Assembly (NCBI RefSeq): GCF_008033235.1
Contig: NZ_CP042432.1
Location: 3,286,001 to 3,350,000 of the forward strand
Source: Anseongella ginsenosidimutans
GTDB lineage: Bacteria > Bacteroidota > Bacteroidia > Sphingobacteriales > Sphingobacteriaceae
DNA length: 64,000 nucleotides
Direction: 5' to 3'
Positions 46,742 through 55,521 of this stretch are shown one piece after another. The notes beneath the pieces were generated by a model. The model was not told the DNA's origin, searched no databases, and saw nothing but the letters and a program-made list of their open reading frames with translations. Position 1 is the first letter of the stretch. Each line of letters opens with the position of its first letter. Position numbers and translations under genes: made by a program.

Positions 46742-47861
46742 TGCACGTTTTCCGGTGAGGTTGGAGTCAGGTTCATTATTAATATATATATATGGTATAG
46801 CAAATCCAGGAAAGGGAGGAAAAGCCAGAGGTCGCCGGCTTTCATTCTTTTCATTACAGGGCGAAAAACAATGTACTGGACAAGCCATTTACTGCCTGCG
46901 GCAACTCCCAGGAAGACGGGGTCCCAGGCGATGCCCGATAAAGTAAAAAGACAGGCATAAAAAAGGATAGCAGCGCACGCATGCAGGCTGAGAAAAAATT
47001 TATGTTTTCCCCTGTAGTACTTTCCAACGCTTTGGTGCCTCCTTTTCTGGCGTATATAGTCGCCCCAGGTTAGCTCCGCTTTGCTCACGGTCTGGCTTTC
47101 GCGCGAAAACGCGATACGGGTATTTCCGCTGTCCGCCGCCCGGTTAACAAAAAGGTCGTCATCGCCGGACCTAAGGTGAAGATGACTGGCAAAACCTTTC
47201 TGTTTAAAAAAAGTGACTTTTTATACGACAGGTTACGGCCCACACCCATGTAGGGCATTCCCGCAAGGGCAAATGAAAGGTAGTTAATGGCCGTATAAAA
47301 GGTTTCATAACGTATAAAAGCGTTCAGCAATCCCTTTCTTTTTTCGTAAGGCGAGGCTCCCAATACTATTTCTGTTCCTGCATGTGCATAGCCACGCTGC
47401 ATATTCTTTATCCAAAAGGGGGAAAGCGGCCGGCAATCGGCATCCGTAAACAAAAGCAGTTCATGGGCAGCTGCCTTCACGCCCATTGTCAGGGCAAACT
47501 TTTTACCTTGCCGGTATTTGTCATTTTCCGGGATATCCACCACCCGCAGCCCCGGATATTGCTCTTTCAGTTCTTTCAGCAATTCCGCGGTGCCGTCGTA
47601 AGACCGGTCATTCACTACAATGACCTCAAAATCGGGATAATCCTGCGTCAAAATAGCGGGCAGATAGCTTTCCAGGTTACCGGCTTCATTCCTCGCCGCT
47701 ACGATAACGCTCACCGGCTGCATGGGAGCCTCTCCGTCTTCCCCCTCCCGGTAAGAAAACAACTTCCTGTAAATGAATAAATAATAAGCAAGCTGTACAA
47801 GCGTTGCCGCAAAGAGCAACAGGTAAAGCAAACCAGGCAGACTTTGTAATTCTATTTCCAC
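46732..47861 (-). pseudogene. GT2 family membrane glycosyltransferase, frameshifted (probable sequence error)
   Basis: Inner-membrane glycosyltransferase, GT2 family. N-terminal membrane helix, then VSVIVAARNEAGNLESYLP, VIVVNDRSYDGTAELL, and the metal motif TDADCRPLS. The frame breaks at seven T in minus orientation (47206-47212 on plus). One added T yields SLFFKQKGFASHLHLRSGDDDLFVNRAADSG, the usual DDD motif, and continues into VSKAELTWGDYIRQKRRHQSVG (the QxxRW-like acceptor motif) and three C-terminal helices. The corrected product is 376 residues. Start is GTG. The 118-residue frame at the 3' end is not a separate gene. Confidence 0.85.
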
Positions 47862-47864
47862 CCC

Positions 47865-47872
47865 CGAAGATA
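47865..47872 (-). promoter_or_regulatory. Putative -7 promoter element of the glycosyltransferase-rsmG-dprA operon
   Basis: TATCTTCG on the minus strand, one mismatch to TAnnTTTG, only three bases before the GTG start. It is divergent from the tgt promoter box 28 bp away. Confidence 0.35.
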
Positions 47873-47899
47873 AAAAAATAAAATCTGAGAGGGGGTTCT

Positions 47900-47907
47900 T
47901 ATCTTTG
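47900..47907 (+). promoter_or_regulatory. Putative -7 promoter element of tgt, immediately before the start codon
   Basis: TATCTTTG, exact match to TAnnTTTG, followed by CCATTGC and the tgt ATG. Seven bases leave no room for a ribosome-binding site. Confidence 0.5.
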
Positions 47908-47914
47908 CCATTGC

Positions 47915-49045
47915 ATGAATTTTAAGTTGGAACATTCCGACCCTTTATCGCGGGCAAGGGCGGGAACACTTCATACCAGTCACGGAACAATTGAAACCCC
48001 GGTATTTATGCCAGTTGGCACGGCCGGCACGGTAAAAGCGGTGCATCAACGGGAACTGAAAGAAGATATCCGCGCGCAGATCATCCTGGGAAATACTTAT
48101 CACCTTTATCTCCGGCCGGGCCTGGACACTCTCCATAAAGCCGGAGGGCTCCACCAATTCAATGGCTGGGATGCTCCTATACTTACCGACAGCGGAGGTT
48201 ACCAGGTATTTTCCCTTTCAGGCACGCGAAAGATAAAGGAAGAAGGCGTTACTTTCCGTTCGCATATAGACGGATCCAGGCACCTGTTCACGCCGGAAAA
48301 CACCATGGATACCCAGCGTATCATTGGAGCCGATATTATTATGGCGCTGGACGAATGCACTCCCTACCCCTGTTCCTATCGCTATGCCGAAACCTCCCTG
48401 CAACTTACTCATCGCTGGCTGGAACGATGCATCAACCATTTTAAGGCAACAGAGCCGCTCTACGGATACGATCAGATGCTGTTCCCCATTGTGCAGGGCA
48501 GTACTTACAAAGACCTGCGGAAGGCTTCGGCCGAAACCATCGCTTCTTTCGGCCAGGAGGGAAATGCCATCGGAGGCCTGTCTGTGGGCGAGCCGGCTGA
48601 AGAGATGTACGAAATGACGGAAATAGTCTGTGAGATCCTTCCGGCAGACAAACCGCGGTATCTCATGGGAGTGGGCACTCCCGCTAATATCCTGGAATGT
48701 ATTTCCCTTGGAATTGATATGTTCGACTGCGTAATGCCCACCCGGAACGCGCGCAACGGGATGCTCTTTACCAGGAACGGGATCATTAATATAAGGAATG
48801 AAAAATGGAAAAACGACTTTTCCCCCATTGACGAAGAAAGCGATTTGTGGGCTGACAAACATTATTCAAAGGCCTACCTAAGGCATTTGGTTACCAGCAA
48901 AGAGATTCTGGGAGCGCAGATAGCTTCACTTCATAATTTACATTTTTATCTTTGGCTGACGGGAGAATCCCGGAAAAGGATCATTGACGGCACCTTTGCC
49001 CGCTGGAAGGACCAGATGGTCAAAGCGGTTTCGGCCAGGATTTAG
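47915..49045 (+). CDS. tgt: tRNA-guanine transglycosylase (queuosine synthesis), zinc cysteines absent
   Basis: Exchanges G34 for preQ1 in GUN-anticodon tRNAs (376 residues). Base-exchange residues are present: TDSGGYQVFSLSG (Asp92), the second Asp in FDCVMPTRNARNG, GGLSVGEP. The zinc site is unusual: the region that normally reads CxCxxC has ESDLWADKHYSKAYLRHL, with Ser, Leu and Asp in place of the three cysteines, while the partner His in SLHNLHFY remains. From memory this may be a Bacteroidota lineage trait rather than a defect. Located downstream of a close -7 box and before lptF/G. Confidence 0.95.
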   Translation: MNFKLEHSDPLSRARAGTLHTSHGTIETPVFMPVGTAGTVKAVHQRELKEDIRAQIILGNTYHLYLRPGLDTLHKAGGLHQFNGWDAPILTDSGGYQVFSLSGTRKIKEEGVTFRSHIDGSRHLFTPENTMDTQRIIGADIIMALDECTPYPCSYRYAETSLQLTHRWLERCINHFKATEPLYGYDQMLFPIVQGSTYKDLRKASAETIASFGQEGNAIGGLSVGEPAEEMYEMTEIVCEILPADKPRYLMGVGTPANILECISLGIDMFDCVMPTRNARNGMLFTRNGIINIRNEKWKNDFSPIDEESDLWADKHYSKAYLRHLVTSKEILGAQIASLHNLHFYLWLTGESRKRIIDGTFARWKDQMVKAVSARI

Positions 49046-49056
49046 CAATAACACGG

Positions 49057-50166
49057 ATGCGAAAAAGGCGTTTTAAAATACCGGGAATAAGCCTGCTTGA
49101 CCGTTACATTATTAAACGGTTCCTGGGTACCTTTTTTCTTACTCTTGCTATTTTTATGGCAATTGCCGTGGTATTTGACATCTCGGAAAAGATGGACGAC
49201 TTTCTTAAATGGGAGGCGCCCGTTGAAAAGATCGTTGTTGACTACTATTTAAATTTCGTTTTATTTTACGCTTCCTTCCTTAGCCCCTTCCTGATCTTCG
49301 TATCAGTCATTCTGTTTACGGCCAAGATGGCCAATGATACCGAAGTAGTAGCTATCCTTAGCGGGGGCATCAGCTACAATCGTTTCCTCTACCCCTATTT
49401 CCTGGCGGCGCTCTTCCTGGCGGCCATTACGTTTGTTTTTAACGGATATGTTATCCCGCCGGCTACCAAAACGAAGTACGACTTCGAGATGACCTATGAA
49501 GAAAAGAAGAACAGCGGGGTGGCCAGGGATATTCATATGCAGCTGGACGCGGAAACATTCGCTTATGTAGAATCCTTTAATATAGATAACAGCGTGGGCT
49601 ATAAGTTCTCCCTGGAACGCTTCGAGGGCCAGGACCTTCGCTATAAACTGATGGCCGACCGGATCCTCTGGGACACTACACTCAACAAGTGGCTTATAGA
49701 AGATTACAGTATACGGTATATTGACAGTTTACGGGAAAAAATGATCCGGGGCGATAAAATAGACACTACCCTGGCTTTCAGCCCGTCGGATTTTGACATA
49801 AAGGACGATGAGCTGACCACTACCATGACCATGAATGAGCTGGAAGAGAATATACGGGTAGAAAAGATCCGCGGAACAGGTAACCTTGAAGTATTCCAGT
49901 ACGAGTACCACCGGCGGTTTGCGTCCCCTTTCACCGTCTTTATCCTGGTACTCATTGGCGTTTCTCTTTCTTCGCGCAAATCGCGGGGCGGTGTGGGAGC
50001 TTCTCTGGGGCTGGGGATCGGACTAAGCTTTCTGTACGTGCTGTTCATGCAGTTCGCCAGCGTTTTTTCCATACAGGGAAACGTCCCTCCCGTTGTTGCT
50101 GCCTGGCTTCCAAATGTGATCTTCGGATCTATCGCCTATTATTTATACAGAATTGCACCTAAGTAA
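49057..50166 (+). CDS. LptF/LptG family lipopolysaccharide export permease
   Basis: Inner-membrane permease subunit of the LptB2FG transporter that lifts lipopolysaccharide to the periplasmic bridge (369 residues). Two to three N-terminal membrane helices (ISLLDRYIIKRFLGTFFLTL and SFLSPFLIFVSVILFTAKM), a periplasmic jellyroll domain (about 130-280), then C-terminal helices with RRFASPFTVFILVLIGVSLSSRKSRGGVG. The coupling helix TEVVAILSGGISYNRFLYPY is recognisable. Whether it is LptF or LptG cannot be decided. Its end overlaps the next gene by 14 bases. Confidence 0.92.
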   Translation: MRKRRFKIPGISLLDRYIIKRFLGTFFLTLAIFMAIAVVFDISEKMDDFLKWEAPVEKIVVDYYLNFVLFYASFLSPFLIFVSVILFTAKMANDTEVVAILSGGISYNRFLYPYFLAALFLAAITFVFNGYVIPPATKTKYDFEMTYEEKKNSGVARDIHMQLDAETFAYVESFNIDNSVGYKFSLERFEGQDLRYKLMADRILWDTTLNKWLIEDYSIRYIDSLREKMIRGDKIDTTLAFSPSDFDIKDDELTTTMTMNELEENIRVEKIRGTGNLEVFQYEYHRRFASPFTVFILVLIGVSLSSRKSRGGVGASLGLGIGLSFLYVLFMQFASVFSIQGNVPPVVAAWLPNVIFGSIAYYLYRIAPK

Positions 50167-51043
50167 CACCATAAAACTTCATTTCACGGTGTTCATCTGG
50201 GGTTTTACCGCTATTCTCGGCGCCCTGATCTCACTGGATGCCCTTCCGCTGGTTTGGTACCGGGTATTGTTTGCAGGAATTTCCCTGGCAGTATTCCTTC
50301 GCTTTCGCGGAAAACTGGCCCTGCTGCCCTCCAGGAAGCTTCTGCGCCTGCTTGGGATAGGCCTGCTGGTTTCCGGTCACTGGATCTGCTTTTATCATTC
50401 GATCAAGGTTTCAGCCGTTGCGGTAACGCTGGTTTGCCTTTCTGCACAAACACTCTTCACCGGGCTGCTGGAGCCGGCGTTCAATAAACGAAGACTCTCA
50501 CTCCTGGATGTTTTCACCGGAATCATGATCATCGCCGGCATTGCACTGATCTTTCACTTCGAGACCAGGTACACCGAAGGGATCATCGTCGGGCTGCTGG
50601 CGGCCCTCCTGGCTTGCTTGTTCACCATTTTCAATTCCTGGGAAATTAAAAAGCATGACCCGGTCACCATCAGCTTTTATGAAATGACCGGCGGATGGCT
50701 CGGCATGACGGGGTTTATTGTACTGAGCGGGGGCTTTAACAGCCTGGAGCGCTTTGCATTTTCGAACGCTGACCTTTTTTACCTTATCCTGCTCTCCACT
50801 GTTTGCACCGCTTTCGCCTATGTCTGGGGGGTGGCCGTTATGCGCGAGCTTTCGGCTTACACGGTGATCCTTATCACTAATATGGAACCTGTTTACGGGA
50901 TTTTGCTGGCAGTTATCTTTTTCGGAGAAAGCGAAAGAATGACCACGGGTTTTTACCTCGGCGCCCTTATCATCATTGCCGCCGTTTTCCTGCACCCGGT
51001 GGCAAAAAAACATTTACTTGCGATACCAGCAAAAAGAACTTAG
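50153..51043 (+). CDS. EamA/DMT superfamily transporter
   Basis: Inner-membrane drug/metabolite transporter-like protein, 296 residues, ten predicted helices arranged as two EamA repeats (TIKLHFTVFIWGFTAILGAL at the N-terminus, MTGGWLGMTGFIVLSG in the second repeat). EPVYGILLAVIFFGES near the end is the usual EamA closing motif. Start is TTG inside the lptF/G 3' end, so it is translationally coupled. Substrate unknown. Confidence 0.88.
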   Translation: MHLSNTIKLHFTVFIWGFTAILGALISLDALPLVWYRVLFAGISLAVFLRFRGKLALLPSRKLLRLLGIGLLVSGHWICFYHSIKVSAVAVTLVCLSAQTLFTGLLEPAFNKRRLSLLDVFTGIMIIAGIALIFHFETRYTEGIIVGLLAALLACLFTIFNSWEIKKHDPVTISFYEMTGGWLGMTGFIVLSGGFNSLERFAFSNADLFYLILLSTVCTAFAYVWGVAVMRELSAYTVILITNMEPVYGILLAVIFFGESERMTTGFYLGALIIIAAVFLHPVAKKHLLAIPAKRT

Positions 51044-51089
51044 TTTTATACAGTATTCAAAGGTTCTCTTAACGGTTCCCTTAATAGTA

Positions 51090-51968
51090 ATGAAACCAAT
51101 TTTAAGAAAGGTTGACGCGGGTAACGATTACACGTTCCGGATCAGGGAGGATATTCTGCCATACCTGTACAATCATTGGCATTATCACCCGGAAGCGGAG
51201 TTAACCTTTATCAGGAGAAGCAGCGGCACCCGCCTCGTGGGCGACCATATGGAACGCTTCGGCGATGGCGATCTGGTACTTTTGGGCCCTAACCTCCCCC
51301 ATATGTGGAGAAACGACGACCTGTATTTTCACCCTGGATCCCGGCATAAAAGCGAATCAATTGCCGTCCACTTCCTGCCGGAATGCCTGGGAAAAACATT
51401 TCTCCATATCCCGGAGATGAAACCGGTACGCTTACTGCTGGAAGACGCCCGGAGAGGCATCAGGCTCACCGGCGGCCTGCATGACCGGATCCGGCATAAA
51501 ATGGAGGTTATTCTTCATGCGAAAGGTGTGTACCGGGTAACCAGTCTCCTGGAGATGCTTTATGATATTGCCTGCAGCAATGAAAAATTGTTTTTATCTA
51601 GTCTGGGCTTTACCCAGAGTCATTCCTTTGACCGTGTGGACAAGATCAACGAGATCTATCATTATACTTTTAATAATTTTACCCAACCCGTGAGCATTGA
51701 GGAAGCCGCGCGCAGCGCCCATATCAGCCCGCATTCCTTTTGCCGCTATTTTAAAACGCGGACATCGAAGACCTATATCCGTTTCCTCACTGAGATACGA
51801 GTAGGCCACGCCTGCAAACTTATCCTTGAAAATTCCATGAGCATCGCCCAGGTATGTTACGCAAGCGGCTTCAACAATCTTTCTAATTTCAATCGCCGTT
51901 TCAAGGAAATTACCGGAAAAACACCCCTCGAATATTACCGGATCTTCTCCGACAGGAAAACCGGCTAA
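51090..51968 (+). CDS. AraC family transcriptional regulator
   Basis: Regulator of 292 residues. The start is at MKPILRKVDAGNDY; the frame extends further up but as an antisense-like tail of the previous gene. An N-terminal cupin-like sensor domain (HWHYHPEAELTFIRRSSGTRLVGDH, with LVLLGPNLPHMW) is followed by two C-terminal helix-turn-helix units, SIEEAARSAHISPHSFCRYFKTRTSKTY and SIAQVCYASGFNNLSNFNRRFKEITGKTPLEYY. These are typical of regulators responding to sugars. The target is unknown; no sugar operon lies next to it. A terminator follows 107 bp downstream. Confidence 0.94.
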   Translation: MKPILRKVDAGNDYTFRIREDILPYLYNHWHYHPEAELTFIRRSSGTRLVGDHMERFGDGDLVLLGPNLPHMWRNDDLYFHPGSRHKSESIAVHFLPECLGKTFLHIPEMKPVRLLLEDARRGIRLTGGLHDRIRHKMEVILHAKGVYRVTSLLEMLYDIACSNEKLFLSSLGFTQSHSFDRVDKINEIYHYTFNNFTQPVSIEEAARSAHISPHSFCRYFKTRTSKTYIRFLTEIRVGHACKLILENSMSIAQVCYASGFNNLSNFNRRFKEITGKTPLEYYRIFSDRKTG

Positions 51969-52074
51969 TGCGTCCGGCAATTTTTTTTAATCTTATTGTA
52001 GCGTTCACCTGCCTTTTCCCGTTATAGAATCAAAGACTGAACAAGCGTCTCTCCATACATCTCTTATATACGGC

Positions 52075-52111
52075 AAAGCCCTGTCCCGCCAAAAGCGGGC
52101 AGGGCTTTTTT
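52075..52111 (+). terminator. Rho-independent terminator
   Basis: AAAGCCCTG, one bulged T, CCCGC, loop CAAAA, GCGGG, CAGGGCTTT and a run of T. A 14-bp stem with an A run on the other side as well, so it may work in both directions. It ends the AraC-gene transcript. Confidence 0.85.
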
Positions 52112-52229
52112 AATTGTATTTAAACCCTTTAGTTTTACTTTTTTTGAGGTTAAAACCGCGGCTATAATGAAATAAATCCTACTTTTATGCCGTTGCACAT
52201 TATCTACAAAAACCTATAAATAACGCACT

Positions 52230-52565
52230 ATGAAAATTGATTTTAAACTTGTTGACGCTCTGAAAGAAAATTTTGGTGAGAACGGAGCAAGGAATTTTAT
52301 TTCGTTACTTGAGGAGAAAATAAAAATGATTTACCAGGACAAGCTAGCTACCAGGAATGACATTGCCCTTCTTAAAAGTGATATACGTCAGTTAGAAGGG
52401 AATATAAGCCTGCTAAAAGCAGAAGTTAAAGGAGATACGACCGCGCTTAAACTGGAAATTGCAAATTCTTATAAATCATTGTTGAAATGGCTGATTAGCA
52501 TGCTTGCACCACTTTATATAGCGCTGGCTGGTTTCATCATAACCCTGCTCATTAAAATTTTGTAA
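52230..52565 (+). CDS. Small coiled-coil protein with C-terminal membrane anchor
   Basis: An 111-residue protein without signal peptide. Residues about 10-75 are helical with heptad-like pattern (EENLKMIYQDKLATRND... and SDIRQLEGNISLLKAEVKGDTTALKLE), and the last ~25 (LLKWLISMLAPLYIALAGFIITLLIKIL) form a membrane segment. It resembles small DUF1640/CCDC90-like coiled-coil proteins in layout. Tail-anchored topology is likely. It stands alone on the + strand, downstream of a terminator and convergent with the next minus gene. Function unknown. Confidence 0.75.
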   Translation: MKIDFKLVDALKENFGENGARNFISLLEEKIKMIYQDKLATRNDIALLKSDIRQLEGNISLLKAEVKGDTTALKLEIANSYKSLLKWLISMLAPLYIALAGFIITLLIKIL

Positions 52566-52635
52566 CGGGGAGGATGGTGTGCCGGGCTTCGTGTACAGAA
52601 TGTCCGCGCGCCCGGTCTACTTAACGGGTCCGGTT

Positions 52636-54183
52636 TCAGCGTTTGTTTTTCTCAAACTTTTCCCGGATCACATCCTGAACGGGCCTGTTCTCAATTTTGC
52701 TTTCCAGCCAGGAAATAATATCCAGGTAAAGAAAGGCGCGTTTTTCATAAGGATGTTCCGAGAGGAGCAGTAAGCGGCTCCTGAGCTTTTTAAATTCTTC
52801 TTTCAGCTGGTACTCATAAATGCGACCCAGGTTCCGCACAAAGATCATGATCTCCTGCTGTACCTGGTGCAGTTCATTCATTTTGACAATAAACTTGTAA
52901 ACGGCTTTTATCTGGTAATCCAAATGCTCATCCAGCCCTTCCTCATAGGAAGCAATAAGATGGAGGATCCGGGCGAAGCATTGGAGGTCCTCCCGCAGCC
53001 CTTCTTCCCGGCAATCGGTGACTTTTTTCAGGTAGGCAATGGCATTCAGGTTATCCCCGCTCCCGAAATAAAGACAGGCAATCTTATAATAAAGTACGAG
53101 AATATGATGCGAGTCCAGGCCCGGCCGCCGTTGTTCAAGCATATCCAGCAGCCCCGGCAATATTTCACTGACGCCTTCTGAAAAGGTGCCTTCCATGAAA
53201 TGCTTATTGATCCGGTTGGTATAGAGATACATAAAGGCAAGGGTTTCTGTATTTCCCTCCAGCATGATCTCACCGCTTTCAATATCATGACTCAATTTAT
53301 CAAGCCTTTCCCCAAACTTTGAGTAATGCTGCAGGTAAAACAATGTATCAAGCAGGTAATGATAGCTTTTAAGATAAGGGCCAGGACTTATTTTCTTCAT
53401 CAGGGGGTATTCCTCGTACAGGTCAACCCAATGCTGGGCTGAGCGGTAACACAAGGGAAAATCCTGCATAATATGATAGTACCAAACCTGGGCCTGGTAA
53501 AGGAACAGCTTTTCATCAAAGCCCAGCTTATCTATTTCCAGGGAGGGTAAATTGGCATTAAAATAGGCTTCGACAAATGCCCTGTCCTTTTCATTTCGGA
53601 CATACCCTACTTTCAGGTAAAGCCCGTATAATTTCAGGGAAAGGTTTGACAGGGCGTTTTTCCGCTGAATATGTTGGTTCAGCTCACTTGCTTCAGTGGC
53701 CAGTTGCTCTGCCCTGTTACTCAGGCTTCGCGTAATATGCTGAGACTCGATCAGCTTTTCGAATTCGACGATTTCCAGGACGATAATATCCTGGTTATAC
53801 TGGGAAGCAAGGCCTTTGGCCCTTTCGAGCAGCTTCAGGCTTTGCATATACAGGCCCTTATTATAAAGGATACGTGCAAAATCAATTTGCTCACGTAATT
53901 GCAGTTCAAAGCTGATATCCGTATATTTCAACCGGAGGCTGATCAATACCTGCTTATACAGGTGAGCCTTCATATTGGCAAGCTGCATTTTAGTAACCGG
54001 CGCCCTTTGAAGGATAAGGTATTCATCATAGGCCGCCATGCGGTCCATGGTATCAAATAGTTTAATGAATTTGGCGTCTTCATTGGACGTAAGCCGCCTT
54101 GCGTATAGCTTGAAATTTCTTTTCTCCGATTTTGAAAGCGATTTGATAAGTTGGAACAGGGGGTCTGATTTCGCGTTTGCCAT
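52636..54183 (-). CDS. Large all-helical protein of unknown function (TPR-like)
   Basis: A 515-residue protein with no signal peptide or membrane segment, composed of about 20 amphipathic helices with repeats of aromatic and Leu residues (e.g. LYLYTNRINKHFMEG, ILVLYYKIACLYFGSGDNLNAIAYLKKV, which is a TPR-like pair). The N-terminal KSLSKSEKRNFKLYARRL resembles the start of a Bacteroidota helical family. No enzymatic motif. Probably a cytoplasmic scaffold or regulator. Monocistronic; divergent from leuA with 144 bp between starts. Confidence 0.75.
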   Translation of the reverse strand: MANAKSDPLFQLIKSLSKSEKRNFKLYARRLTSNEDAKFIKLFDTMDRMAAYDEYLILQRAPVTKMQLANMKAHLYKQVLISLRLKYTDISFELQLREQIDFARILYNKGLYMQSLKLLERAKGLASQYNQDIIVLEIVEFEKLIESQHITRSLSNRAEQLATEASELNQHIQRKNALSNLSLKLYGLYLKVGYVRNEKDRAFVEAYFNANLPSLEIDKLGFDEKLFLYQAQVWYYHIMQDFPLCYRSAQHWVDLYEEYPLMKKISPGPYLKSYHYLLDTLFYLQHYSKFGERLDKLSHDIESGEIMLEGNTETLAFMYLYTNRINKHFMEGTFSEGVSEILPGLLDMLEQRRPGLDSHHILVLYYKIACLYFGSGDNLNAIAYLKKVTDCREEGLREDLQCFARILHLIASYEEGLDEHLDYQIKAVYKFIVKMNELHQVQQEIMIFVRNLGRIYEYQLKEEFKKLRSRLLLLSEHPYEKRAFLYLDIISWLESKIENRPVQDVIREKFEKNKR

Positions 54184-54327
54184 TGTAACGAACAGTATTT
54201 TAATTTATTGATTATCAAACTAATGCAAAACACAGCCAAAATTTAGCTGTTGTAGCAGTAAAGTTAATGCAATTTTAATAAATCATGCTATCCGGTAGCT
54301 TCGTGAACATAAGAAAGGAATGCAGCA

Positions 54328-55500
54328 ATGGCCCCAAGGAAAATAGAAATATTTGACACTACGTTACGTGACGGGGAACAGGTCCCCGGTTGCAAGTTAA
54401 ACACTCCGGAAAAAATAGAGATCGCCCGCCAGCTCGAAAAGCTGGGAGTGGACATTATTGAAGCAGGCTTTCCTATTTCCAGCCCCGGTGATTTTAATTC
54501 GGTCGTAGAAATTGCCAAAGCCGTAAAAGACCCGGTCGTATGTGGTTTGTCACGTGCGGTAAAAAGGGACATTGAAGTAGCGGCAGACGCCCTGAAGCAT
54601 GCGAAACGCCCGCGTATTCATACCGGGATAGGCACCTCGGAAACCCATATCCGGTATAAATTCCGCACTACTCCTGAAAAGATCATAGAATGGGCGGTGG
54701 ATGCGGTCAAATATGCCAAAAGTTTCGTGGAAGACGTGGAGTTTTATGCCGAGGACGCCGGAAGGACAGATAACGAATACCTGGCACGCGTATGCGAAGC
54801 CCTTGTGAAAGTAGGCGTAACCGTCCTTAACATCCCCGATACGACAGGTTACTGTCTTCCGGAAGAATACGGAGCCAAGATCCGTTACCTGAAGGAAAAC
54901 GTAAAAGGTATTGATAAGGTAACGCTTTCGACGCACTGTCATAACGATCTTGGACTCGCTACCGCTAATTCCATCGCCGGAGCGGCAAACGGCGCCGGGC
55001 AGATCGAATGTACCCTTAACGGCATTGGCGAGCGCGCGGGAAATACTTCCCTGGAAGAAGTAGTGATGGTTATTAAACAGCATCCTGGCCTAAACCTTTA
55101 TACAGACATCCAAACGCGGCTGCTTTATCCAAGCAGCCGTCTGGTGTCTGACCGTATGGGCATGATCGTTCAGCCTAACAAAGCCATTGTCGGCTCCAAC
55201 GCATTTGCGCATTCGTCAGGCATTCACCAGGACGGTGTGATCAAGTTCCGGGAAACCTATGAGATCATCGACCCCGAAGAAGTGGGTGTTGACCAGTCAT
55301 CCATCGTGCTTACGGCACGGAGCGGACGGGCAGCCATCGCTTACCGCTCCCAGAAACTGGGTTACCACCTTACCAAAGACGAACTGGATAACGTTTATCA
55401 GCTGTTCCTCGATTATGCGGACCGGAAGAAGGAGGTGATGGACGAGGATCTGCACGAGATCATGAAGATTTCAAATATCACGGCGAGAGTAGAGGTTTAA
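54328..55500 (+). CDS. leuA: 2-isopropylmalate synthase, short form without regulatory domain
   Basis: Condenses acetyl-CoA with 2-oxoisovalerate in leucine synthesis. The 390-residue protein holds the whole TIM-barrel catalytic domain: [12 protein letters not shown] near the N-terminus, [13 protein letters not shown] (metal His), and [14 protein letters not shown], followed by the subdomain [14 protein letters not shown]. It ends at residue 390 without the roughly 120-residue leucine-binding domain, so feedback inhibition by leucine is not expected through that domain. Homocitrate or citramalate synthase is a possible alternative, but the leuC-leuD neighbours support leuA. It is the first gene of the leuACD operon. 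Confidence 0.92.
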   Translation: MAPRKIEIFDTTLRDGEQVPGCKLNTPEKIEIARQLEKLGVDIIEAGFPISSPGDFNSVVEIAKAVKDPVVCGLSRAVKRDIEVAADALKHAKRPRIHTGIGTSETHIRYKFRTTPEKIIEWAVDAVKYAKSFVEDVEFYAEDAGRTDNEYLARVCEALVKVGVTVLNIPDTTGYCLPEEYGAKIRYLKENVKGIDKVTLSTHCHNDLGLATANSIAGAANGAGQIECTLNGIGERAGNTSLEEVVMVIKQHPGLNLYTDIQTRLLYPSSRLVSDRMGMIVQPNKAIVGSNAFAHSSGIHQDGVIKFRETYEIIDPEEVGVDQSSIVLTARSGRAAIAYRSQKLGYHLTKDELDNVYQLFLDYADRKKEVMDEDLHEIMKISNITARVEV

Positions 55501-55521
55501 AGAGGTTTTAATGAAAAGCTC

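Noticed and set aside
46732-47088. Separate 118-residue gene
   Set aside because: It is the C-terminal part of the frameshifted glycosyltransferase; its internal Met in MSKAELTW is not a start.
54184-54327. Leucine attenuator leader upstream of leuA
   Set aside because: The short frames there carry no run of Leu codons and no terminator-like hairpin was seen.
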